DNA of 11,557 nucleotides from Chloroflexota bacterium (lineage in GTDB: Bacteria; Chloroflexota; Anaerolineae; Aggregatilineales; Aggregatilineaceae): assembly GCA_016234525.1 (NCBI GenBank), contig JACRBK010000001.1:1-11557 (forward strand). Reading direction: 5' to 3'. The notes under the pieces are model-generated. The model was not told the DNA's origin, searched no databases, and worked only from the letters and a program-made list of their open reading frames with translations. The position numbers were made by a program, and so were the translations under genes. Positions 1 through 6,269 of the stretch are shown here, piece by piece. Position 1 is the stretch's first letter; every line of letters starts with the position of its first letter.

Positions 1-1
1 A

Positions 2-154
2 CGATTTTTGCTGCGCCAGATCCTCGAACAGGCACCGGGGCGGCGCATCGAATCGGAGGTCCGGCAGTGGATGGAACCGGTGATCGCGGCGGCGCTGGAC
101 GCGGGTTTTACCAAACGGCAGGAAATGCATTCGATGGGGATCATTGTGAAATAG
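2..154 (+). CDS. C-terminal end of an unidentified protein (possibly GNAT acetyltransferase)
   Basis: An open frame runs from the window edge to a TAG stop at 152-154 and gives 50 residues; the start lies outside the window. The tail contains an amphipathic helix (around WMEPVIAAALDAGF) followed by a short strand-like end (MHSMGIIVK). A helix, then a 'GF' turn, then a hydrophobic strand with a methionine is how many GNAT N-acetyltransferases end, but no acetyl-CoA binding motif is visible, so this family call is only a guess. Codon use matches the neighbouring genes. A hairpin 28 nt downstream separates it from the transporter operon, which argues against a shared function. Confidence 0.5.
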   Translation, partial: RFLLRQILEQAPGRRIESEVRQWMEPVIAAALDAGFTKRQEMHSMGIIVK

Positions 155-181
155 CAGCAAACAAATAGTTCGACATAAAAC

Positions 182-216
182 CCAGCGCGCCCGGCCTACC
201 TTGCCGGGCGTGTTGG
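182..216 (+). terminator. GC-rich hairpin after the first gene
   Basis: Arms 182-195 and 203-216 pair over 14 positions, 12 Watson-Crick and two G-U, around a 7-nt loop. The hairpin begins 27 nt after the stop codon of the upstream gene. No good T-run follows (TTAAGAAAGC), so termination may be partial or factor-assisted. Confidence 0.6.
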
Positions 217-284
217 TTAAGAAAGCGATCTTTAAATATAATTCACCATACGTTGGTTTTTCTATCACAGTATCTCCCTATAAT
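213..284 (+). promoter_or_regulatory. Candidate tandem promoters of the ABC transporter operon
   Basis: Two TATAAT hexamers lie upstream of the binding-protein gene, at 237-242 and 279-284. Each is preceded by TTGGTT: at 213-218 (18-bp spacer) and at 253-258 (20-bp spacer, longer than ideal). The first pair is the more regular; the second has the better position, with a leader of about 38 nt. The first TTGGTT overlaps the right arm of the preceding hairpin. I saw no convincing operator palindrome of LacI type. Confidence 0.45.
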
Positions 285-328
285 TCGAGAGCTTACCTAT
301 TTTTCCGGGCAGTTAAGGAGACATACCT

Positions 329-1606
329 ATGAGAATGCGTCTTTTATTGGTGGTTGTGCTGCTGATGGCCGCGTTTGGGACCACGCTGACGAGCGCCCAA
401 GAGCCGGTTGTCGTCGAGATTTATTTCCCTATCGCCGTTGACAGCCCCATCACCGCCATTCTGGATGAATATTCGGCGGCGTATGAAGCCGAAAACGCGG
501 GCGTCGATATTGTATTCTCCTTTGAGGGGGGTTACACCGACGTCAAAAATAAACTGCTGACCACGATGGAAGGCGGCGGCGATCTGCCCGCGCTGGCGAT
601 CATGCTGGCAACCGATATTTATGACCTGCGCAACGCCGAAGCGATTGTGCCGCTGGATGTTTATGCCAGCGAGGAGTATCTGGCGGACTTCTTCCCCACC
701 TGGCTGTCAAACAGCTACTATGATTACGATCTGGATGGGACGCCGGAACTGTACGGGATTCCCTTTCAGCGCTCCACCGTGCTGCTGTACACCAACCTGA
801 CTCTGCTGGAAGAAAACGGCCTGACGATGCCCACCAACTGGGAAGAACTCGCCACCGTCGCCCAGGCGCTGACCACCACTGACCGTTGGGGAATCCTGCT
901 GCCCAACAGTTGGCCGTACTGGGTCTTCCAGCCGTTCGCTATTGGCGCAGGGCAGAATATCGTCACCGAGAGCGACACCGACGTTTTCTTCAATACGCCC
1001 GAAGTGGTCGCCGGTCTGCAATATTGGATGGACCTGTTCCAGACCTATCAGGCCACCCCGGCAGGCGTTCAGAGCAACTGGGGCGACGCGCCCGGCTTGT
1101 TTGCAGACGGCAAAGCGGCCATGATCATCCACAGCACCGGATCGCTGCCCAGCATTTTGGGCAAAGCAGTGTTTGAAGTCGGTGTGAGCGGTATCCCTGG
1201 CAAAGACGGCGGTTATCATACTGTGACCGGCGGCGGCAACCTGTACATGGTCGCCGGGACCGACGAAGCGACTGCCGAAGCCGCCTGGAAGTTTGTTGAA
1301 TGGCTGACCAGCCCCGCGCAGGCCGTCGATTGGAGCATCCGCACCGGCTATATCACCACTCGCATCAGCGGTTTGGAACTGGATACCTGGACAGCCTATA
1401 TTGCTGAGAATCCCCAGGCTGCCGACGCTGCCGCGACGATTGATGTCGCAGGCCGCGAGTTCTCGGTGCAGTCGTTGGCCGCCGTGCGTGATATTCTGCA
1501 CGCGCACGTCTTCGATGTTTTGAACGGTGTCGCCACGCCAGAAGACGCGATGGCTGCCGCTCAGACCGAAGCGGACGAAGCCTTGAGTATGTTCAAGACC
1601 GAGTAA
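329..1606 (+). CDS. Extracellular solute-binding protein of a CUT1-type ABC importer (UgpB/MalE-like)
   Basis: A 425-residue protein that captures a solute outside the membrane and delivers it to the two permeases downstream. Residues 1-23 form a signal peptide: Arg at 2 and 4, a hydrophobic core, and a likely type I signal peptidase site at TSA|QE. There is no lipobox; in fact the whole protein has no cysteine. The C-terminal half carries the family 1 binding-protein pattern, with a GGGNLYMVAG stretch, a W-x-F-V-x-W-L-T-S-P helix and a following TGY, which resembles UgpB-type proteins. Substrate cannot be read from sequence; a sugar, polyol or glycerophosphodiester is likely for this class. 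Residues 132-140 (D-Y-D-L-D-G-T-P-E) look like a calcium-binding loop. AAGGAG at 315-320 lies 8 nt before the ATG and supports the start. It is the first gene of an operon with two permeases. Confidence 0.9.
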   Translation: MRMRLLLVVVLLMAAFGTTLTSAQEPVVVEIYFPIAVDSPITAILDEYSAAYEAENAGVDIVFSFEGGYTDVKNKLLTTMEGGGDLPALAIMLATDIYDLRNAEAIVPLDVYASEEYLADFFPTWLSNSYYDYDLDGTPELYGIPFQRSTVLLYTNLTLLEENGLTMPTNWEELATVAQALTTTDRWGILLPNSWPYWVFQPFAIGAGQNIVTESDTDVFFNTPEVVAGLQYWMDLFQTYQATPAGVQSNWGDAPGLFADGKAAMIIHSTGSLPSILGKAVFEVGVSGIPGKDGGYHTVTGGGNLYMVAGTDEATAEAAWKFVEWLTSPAQAVDWSIRTGYITTRISGLELDTWTAYIAENPQAADAAATIDVAGREFSVQSLAAVRDILHAHVFDVLNGVATPEDAMAAAQTEADEALSMFKTE

Positions 1607-1630
1607 ATCCTTTCTCCGTCGATGACCCAC

Positions 1631-1666
1631 AGAGACGCTTGCCCAGGCAGGCGTCTCTATTTATTT
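1631..1666 (+). terminator. Intercistronic hairpin with T-rich tail between binding protein and permeases
   Basis: AGAGACGC (1631-1638) pairs perfectly with GCGTCTCT (1651-1658), with a further TGCC/GGCA pairing possible inside the loop, followed by ATTTATTT. It starts 24 nt after the binding-protein stop. In transport operons such a structure commonly acts as a leaky terminator or 3' mRNA stabiliser that yields more binding protein than permease; that role is inferred here. Confidence 0.65.
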
Positions 1667-1689
1667 CGGCCTTTGTCGGCCAGACTTAA

Positions 1690-1694
1690 AAGGA
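1690..1694 (+). promoter_or_regulatory. Ribosome binding site that sets the first permease start
   Basis: AAGGA ends 8 nt before ATG 1703. The longer reading frame opening at ATG 1622 would begin just before the hairpin and add 27 polar, arginine-rich residues with no upstream ribosome binding site, so 1703 is preferred. Confidence 0.65.
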
Positions 1695-1702
1695 CCGGGG
1701 TT

Positions 1703-2695
1703 ATGCTGGCGATTTCCGATCAGTTCCAGAATTATTGGCGTAAGCGGCTGCGGCCCCGCCTCAAACCGCTGCCGTATTTATTGATCTTGCCCACCGTCTA
1801 TTTTGTCTATTTGTTCACCATCCTGCCTACCTTTAAAGTCCTGCGTGACAGCCAGATTTATTTTCACCCCAATCTGCCCCAGCGGGTGATCATGACCGAT
1901 CTCAAACTGCCCGGCATTGATCCGGCGCAGCGCAGTATGCGCGGCCCGCACGATGTCGGATGGGCCTATTTCCGCGCGATGGCCGATCCTGATTCGCTGG
2001 TGGGGAATGAATTCTGGCAGGTCATGCGCAATACGGCGCTGTATGTCGTCGTCACTGTCCCGACGAGTATGCTGCTGGCTTTCCTGTTCGCCACCCTGGT
2101 CAACCGGAAACTGCGCGGCATTGGATGGGCGCGTATCGCGTTTTTTTATCCTACTATGCTCCCCATGGTCAGCGCCGCCACGATCTGGAACTTCTTTTTC
2201 ACACCGGATTACGGCCTGTGGAACAGCGCGCTGCGCTTGTTTGGGTACAGCGGTGCGGAAAACTGGATCATCAACCCGGACCTGGGGCTGTGGGCCTTAG
2301 TCATTGTCGCCGTGTGGAAAAACGCGGGTTATTACATGATCTTTTATCTGGCCGGGCTGCAAACGCTGCCCGAAGATGTGTACGAAGCCGCCGCGCTGGA
2401 CGGCGCAAACTGGTTTGTCCAGTTGTTCCGCATCACGCTGCCGCTGCTCAAACGCACCACCCTGTTTGTGAGCGTGATCGCCATTATCGGCGCGTTCCAG
2501 ACGATTGATCACGCGCTGGTGCTGACTTATGAACTCGTCACAGGCGAAGCTGATCTGCTGCTGTACGCGATCTATGAACAGCGCTTCATGCAGCAAAACT
2601 ACGGCCTGGCGAACGCGATGACCGTCGTCATGGTGACGATCCTGCTGGGCCTGACCCTGCTCAATTTTATCCTGACGGAGCGCGACCATGACTGA
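1703..2695 (+). CDS. ABC transporter permease, CUT1 family (MalF/UgpA-like)
   Basis: A 330-residue inner-membrane subunit forming half of the translocation path. It has about six membrane segments: residues 23-43, 111-133, 145-165, 196-219, 253-271 and 303-324. The cytoplasmic EAA loop that docks on the ATPase is clear at 227-247 (YEAAALDGANW...ITLP). A polar segment of about 65 residues (45-109) lies between the first two membrane helices, probably outside the cell, as in MalF-like subunits. The start at 1703 is chosen because of the AAGGA site and because the longer frame runs through the intercistronic hairpin. It overlaps the next permease gene by 8 nt, so the two are translationally coupled and should be made in equal amounts. 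No ATPase gene follows, so the partner ATPase must be encoded elsewhere, as is common for CUT1 systems. Confidence 0.9.
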   Translation: MLAISDQFQNYWRKRLRPRLKPLPYLLILPTVYFVYLFTILPTFKVLRDSQIYFHPNLPQRVIMTDLKLPGIDPAQRSMRGPHDVGWAYFRAMADPDSLVGNEFWQVMRNTALYVVVTVPTSMLLAFLFATLVNRKLRGIGWARIAFFYPTMLPMVSAATIWNFFFTPDYGLWNSALRLFGYSGAENWIINPDLGLWALVIVAVWKNAGYYMIFYLAGLQTLPEDVYEAAALDGANWFVQLFRITLPLLKRTTLFVSVIAIIGAFQTIDHALVLTYELVTGEADLLLYAIYEQRFMQQNYGLANAMTVVMVTILLGLTLLNFILTERDHD

Positions 2696-3611
2696 CCGGC
2701 TGCTCGCTCGTCCTTTTCCCTGGGGACAATGGTTTTTAAATACCCTGACGTTTGGTTTGTGCCTGCTGTGGGCGGTCCCGATGTTGTGGGCGGTAGTGGT
2801 ATCGCTGCGCCCGCCGAACGACGATCTTGGCCCCGGCGATGTCTGGTTCAGCGATCAACTCAGCCTGGAGAGTTACGAAAAAGCTACCCGGCTCGCGCCG
2901 TTTTTTCCTGATCTGGATCAGGAAGATTTCCCCGGCCACTCGTATTATGCGAATACGCTCGAATGGGTGCTGCTGACGCTCGTCGTGCAGGTGATCACGG
3001 TGACGCTGGCGGGTTTCGCGTTCGCACACTTCGATTTTGTGGGCAAACGTTACCTGTTTTATTTCGTGCTGATGCAGATGATGATCCCGACGGCGGTTCT
3101 GCTCGTGCCGAACTTCATCACCATCCGCGAATTTTCGACCAAAACCCTGCTGATTCCAGAGTTCATCTACTACAAAGAATTCGCGTTGTACGATACGCCG
3201 CTGGCGATTGCCCTGCCCTATTTCGGATCGGCGTTTGGCACGTTTTTGATGCGGCAGGCGTTTTTAGGCGTCCCGCGCGATCTGGTCGATGCGGGGATCG
3301 TGGATGGCTGTCGCTGGTGGCACTTGCTGCGGCATGTTTATCTGCCCCCAAGCTGGCCCTCGCTGGTCGCGTTCGGGCTGGTCAGCGTCAGCTTTCACTG
3401 GAATGAGCTGCTGTGGCCGCTGGTCGTCACCAGTAACAGCGCCCGCCCCTTGACGATGGGGCTGTTACGCTTCACGCAGCTCACTGATATTGGCGCGCAG
3501 TGGAGTCTGGTCATGGCGGCGACGTTGATCATCGTCGCGCCGCTGCTGCTGGCGTTCTTGTTCTTCCAGCGGCAGTTTATCCAGAGTTTTTTGTATTCGG
3601 GGATGAAATAA
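2688..3611 (+). CDS. ABC transporter permease, CUT1 family (MalG/UgpE-like)
   Basis: A 307-residue second permease subunit. An N-terminal membrane segment (about 16-40) ends in SLRPP, typical of MalG-type proteins. Further segments lie near 90-112, 124-144, 168-190, 224-245 and 275-295. The EAA loop is at 200-220 (VDAGIVDGCRWW...VYLP): the leading E-A-A reads V-D-A, but the central glycine-containing helix-turn is kept. The C-terminus (QRQFIQSFLYSGMK) matches the usual Q-R-x-F-x-x-G-x-x-x-G-x-x-K style ending. GGAG at 2677-2680 lies 7 nt before the ATG. The ATGACTGA overlap with the upstream gene indicates coupling. The segment near 150-167 before the L-Y-D-T motif looks longer than usual for this family. 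It is the last gene of the operon. Confidence 0.9.
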   Translation: MTDRLLARPFPWGQWFLNTLTFGLCLLWAVPMLWAVVVSLRPPNDDLGPGDVWFSDQLSLESYEKATRLAPFFPDLDQEDFPGHSYYANTLEWVLLTLVVQVITVTLAGFAFAHFDFVGKRYLFYFVLMQMMIPTAVLLVPNFITIREFSTKTLLIPEFIYYKEFALYDTPLAIALPYFGSAFGTFLMRQAFLGVPRDLVDAGIVDGCRWWHLLRHVYLPPSWPSLVAFGLVSVSFHWNELLWPLVVTSNSARPLTMGLLRFTQLTDIGAQWSLVMAATLIIVAPLLLAFLFFQRQFIQSFLYSGMK

Positions 3612-3656
3612 GAAGCGGTCAGCGGTCAACAAAAAAACAGCCCCACCCCTGTGTCC

Positions 3657-3736
3657 CCTCCCCACTGCGCCTATGCTGGTGGAGAGGAGAAAGTTTGGCA
3701 TTTCTCCCCCTTTCCCCGCTGCGCAGAGAAAGGGGG
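3657..3736. repeat. C-rich double inverted repeat between convergent genes
   Basis: Two hairpins occupy the 133-bp gap. The first pairs CCTCCCCAC (3657-3665) with GTGGAGAGG (3679-3687), 8 of 9 positions. The second pairs CCCCCTTTC (3706-3714) with GAAAGGGGG (3728-3736), 9 of 9. Both have 13-nt loops, and each has CTGCGC in or at the edge of its loop. A third, alternative pairing, GGAGAAA (3686-3692) with TTTCTCC (3701-3707), bridges them. The modular build suggests a dispersed intergenic repeat that may also act as a bidirectional terminator; copy number cannot be judged from one window. Confidence 0.55.
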
Positions 3737-3744
3737 TCGGGATG

Positions 3745-5106
3745 TTAATTCTGCTTGATGTGCTGCGCGGCGAAGCTCGCCAGCGCGCGCAAACGCTGCG
3801 CGGCTTCGGGCTGTTCGCTCTCATCGAGGTCTTCGGCTAACGCTATCATCAATTCGGGCAGTTCGGGGCCGAAGTTCGGCGCGTGCTGGCGCAGCAAAGC
3901 CTGAGCTTCATCCGGGCTGGGCGCTTCTAACACCTCGTTGATCAGCCGGACCTGCGGCGGCGCACCCTCGCGCATGATCTCCAACACGGTTTGCAGCACC
4001 TCTTTCAGCCGGTTGGCTGAACGGGCGTCTTGCTGTTGTTCCGCGGCGCGAATATTGGCTTGCAGCACCGCCAGGAACGTATCGTCGATCATCTCCATAC
4101 GGGGACGGATCGCGGCGTCCAGGTCTTCGCTGTTGATAATCACCCGCAGTGTATCGGCGGCACGCTGCAAGACCATCTGCGTCTGCTGGTCGATCACGGC
4201 AGTCAATTCGAGCAGGCGTTCGCGCAGGTGGTTCAATTTTTCGCGTTCGGCTCCCTGAGCCGCTTCGGCGCGGCGCGTGAGTTCCTGGAAAAACTGGTAA
4301 TCGAGCGCCGGACGCATCAGGCCGACCAGCGCTTGCAGGCGTTGATCCTCTTCCGCGAAACGCAGCGTCATTTCCATAAAATCTGCGCGGGTCAGTTGTT
4401 CGCCCTTGGCTTCGAGTTCTGCCGCGACTTCCTGCACCGTCGCTTCTTGCATTTCGGCGGCTTCGACCAACTCTTGACCGGCGGTGGTGTTTTGCAACAA
4501 GAAGTTATACAAACGCAGTAACGCCTGGGCCATCTGGTCTTTGCCTGTTTCGGCGGCATTTTCGGCAGTGACCAGAATCATCTGCAAAAACTGAGGGTCC
4601 ACCAACGCGCCCTGCTGTTGGATCACATTGGGCCATTCTTGAGGGTTGACCTGCAAGAACATCTCCATCACGCGCATTTTTTCGCGCTGGGCTTCGCGCA
4701 TGTCGGCGGTGATGCCATCGGATTCAAGAATAGTGTCGATCATACCGGGCAGGGTGAGCGCCATACGCGGCTGAAGCAGATACCCCCGGCGGCGTTCGTT
4801 CGGCACATTGTCCACTACGCGGCGGGTGAGATCACCGACGATCTTTTCGCGCTCCGGCGTAGAAACATTCAATTCCATCGGCACATAGATCAACATCAAA
4901 TCTTTGGACGGATCGTGATAAACCAAGGGGGTCCCGACCGCCAGCGTGTGACCGCAGTTCGGGCAGGAGATCATATTCACACGCCCTGACAAAAAACGGG
5001 CTTTGGCCTGTGGGTCAACCCCAACATCAATAATCTGCTCGACAATAGCCTGAAAAGCCGTGCCGCAGCGGGGGCAGTTTAACGTCGTTCGGACAACTTG
5101 GGACAT
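3745..5106 (-). CDS. CpXC-domain protein with long helical C-terminus, function unknown
   Basis: A 453-residue protein. Residues 1 to about 125 match the CpXC domain: two cysteine pairs, C11-P-R-C14-G and C48-P-N-C51-G-H, which would bind one zinc ion, then a strand-rich part including the L-V-Y-H-D-P-S-K and M-L-I-Y-V-P stretches. The remaining 325 residues are almost wholly helical and rich in Glu, Gln, Arg and Ala, with long heptad-like runs (about 215-330 and 340-445) suggestive of coiled coils or helical repeats. There is no signal peptide or membrane segment, so it is probably cytoplasmic. The family has no established function. GAGGAG (5120-5115) lies 8 nt before the ATG and supports the start. 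It is transcribed alone, convergent with the transporter operon and divergent from the metal transporter. Confidence 0.85.
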   Translation of the reverse strand: MSQVVRTTLNCPRCGTAFQAIVEQIIDVGVDPQAKARFLSGRVNMISCPNCGHTLAVGTPLVYHDPSKDLMLIYVPMELNVSTPEREKIVGDLTRRVVDNVPNERRRGYLLQPRMALTLPGMIDTILESDGITADMREAQREKMRVMEMFLQVNPQEWPNVIQQQGALVDPQFLQMILVTAENAAETGKDQMAQALLRLYNFLLQNTTAGQELVEAAEMQEATVQEVAAELEAKGEQLTRADFMEMTLRFAEEDQRLQALVGLMRPALDYQFFQELTRRAEAAQGAEREKLNHLRERLLELTAVIDQQTQMVLQRAADTLRVIINSEDLDAAIRPRMEMIDDTFLAVLQANIRAAEQQQDARSANRLKEVLQTVLEIMREGAPPQVRLINEVLEAPSPDEAQALLRQHAPNFGPELPELMIALAEDLDESEQPEAAQRLRALASFAAQHIKQN

Positions 5107-5162
5107 TCAAAAAGCTCCTCGTTCGTTGTCACCGGCAGGGCCGATGTTTTTTAGACCGGGTA

Positions 5163-5191
5163 AGTATACCGCTGGCAATCCTCTAAGACGA
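5163..5191 (-). promoter_or_regulatory. Weak candidate promoter of the CpXC gene
   Basis: On the minus strand TATACT (5168-5163) matches the -10 box at 5 of 6 positions and sits 56 nt before the start codon. The best -35 at 17 bp, TCGTCT (5191-5186), matches only 3 of 6 positions. Confidence 0.35.
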
Positions 5192-5277
5192 GTGCCAACT
5201 TACTGTTTTATCAAGAAATTATGCCAGACACCACCCCATCTCGCCCACCCTTAACCCATGATGAATGACTTAATTGT

Positions 5278-5306
5278 TTGAATCGTACTCGCTAGTAGTT
5301 TATAAT
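5278..5306 (+). promoter_or_regulatory. Near-consensus sigma70-type promoter of the cation transporter gene
   Basis: TTGAAT (5278-5283), a 17-bp spacer and a perfect TATAAT (5301-5306) predict transcription from about 5313. That leaves a leader of about 27 nt before ATG 5340 and places the promoter inside the N-terminal extension of the longest reading frame (TTG 5274), which therefore cannot be the translated start from this promoter. Confidence 0.75.
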
Positions 5307-5339
5307 CAAACTACCGATCATGATCAACACAAAGATAAA

Positions 5340-6263
5340 ATGTCACCTACCTCATTAGCTCGTTTCGCATGGTTGTCGATTTTCGCCGCACTCATCACGA
5401 TTGGACTCAAAACCGGCGCGTATTTCCTGACCGGGTCCGTCGGCCTGCTGTCAGATGCGATGGAATCCGGCGTCAACCTCGTCGCGGCGGTCGCGGCGCT
5501 GCTCGCGCTGAATGTCGCCGCCCGCCCGGCGGACGACGATCACCAGTATGGACACAACAAAGCGGAATATTTTTCCAGCGGCTTTGAAGGCTCGCTGATT
5601 TTGGTGGCTGCCGTGAGTATCATCGTCACCAGCGTTCACCGGCTGTTTAATCTTCAGGGGATCGAGCAGGCAGGGATCGGGCTGGTCGTTTCGGTTTCAG
5701 CGTCGGGGATCAATCTGGTGGTGTCGCGGATTTTGATGACAGCAGCCCGGCAGTACCAATCGATTACGCTGGAAGCCGACTCGCGCCATCTGATGACGGA
5801 TGTATGGACCTCGGTGGGGGTGGTGATCGGCGTGGGGGCCGTTGCGATCACAAAATGGGAATGGCTCGACCCGGTAATCGCGCTGGGGGTCGCGCTCAAT
5901 ATCGTCTGGTCAGGCGTCCACCTGATTCGCCGCTCGATGTTGGGCCTTTTGGATACCGCGCTCCCGAAAGATGAACTCGACAAAGTTCTGGCGATTTTGG
6001 ACCAGTACCAGCAAAAAGAGCAGATTGGCTGGCACGCCTTACGCACGCGCACCGCTGGACCGCGCCGCTTTGTTTCACTGCATATTTTGGTGCCGGATCA
6101 GTGGACGGTCCGCCAGGGCCACGCCCTGATCGAGCAGTTCGAGCGAGAGGTTCGCGCCGTGCTGCCGAACGCCACCCTGCTCACTCATCTGGAACCGTTG
6201 GACGATCCCACGTCGTTTCAGGATACATCCCTCGACCGCGCCGAAGCCGAGCCACCCCACTGA
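5340..6263 (+). CDS. Cation diffusion facilitator (CDF) family metal transporter
   Basis: A 307-residue membrane protein expected to export divalent metal ions in exchange for protons. It has the CDF layout: six membrane helices in residues 10-205, then a cytoplasmic domain (about 210-295). The signature LLSDAMES at 36-43 is in helix 2, the D-D-D-H-Q-Y-G-H-N-K-A-E loop follows at 65-76, and helix 5 has the metal-site pair H150-x-x-x-D154. Helix 2 has E42-x-x-x-N46 where zinc exporters have H/D-x-x-x-D, so the metal may not be zinc; the ion cannot be decided from sequence. The start at ATG 5340 is chosen because a strong promoter lies inside the longer TTG-started frame; only a weak AAAG precedes it. 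Its stop is 6 nt from the stop of the convergent kinase gene, with no room for a separate terminator. Confidence 0.9.
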   Translation: MSPTSLARFAWLSIFAALITIGLKTGAYFLTGSVGLLSDAMESGVNLVAAVAALLALNVAARPADDDHQYGHNKAEYFSSGFEGSLILVAAVSIIVTSVHRLFNLQGIEQAGIGLVVSVSASGINLVVSRILMTAARQYQSITLEADSRHLMTDVWTSVGVVIGVGAVAITKWEWLDPVIALGVALNIVWSGVHLIRRSMLGLLDTALPKDELDKVLAILDQYQQKEQIGWHALRTRTAGPRRFVSLHILVPDQWTVRQGHALIEQFEREVRAVLPNATLLTHLEPLDDPTSFQDTSLDRAEAEPPH

Positions 6264-6269
6264 TTCAAA

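Noticed and set aside
707..1630. 307-codon open frame on the minus strand
   Set aside because: It lies opposite the binding-protein gene, has low-complexity composition, no recognisable domain and no ribosome binding site; it is a by-product of GC-rich codon use in the true gene.
4030..4521. 163-codon plus-strand open frame
   Set aside because: It is opposite the CpXC gene, is rich in His, Gln and Phe as expected of antisense translation, and has no family motif.
3745..6263. CpXC protein and metal transporter as a shared zinc-handling unit
   Set aside because: They are divergent with separate promoters and about 230 bp between starts; zinc binding by CpXC is structural by inference, so adjacency alone is too weak.
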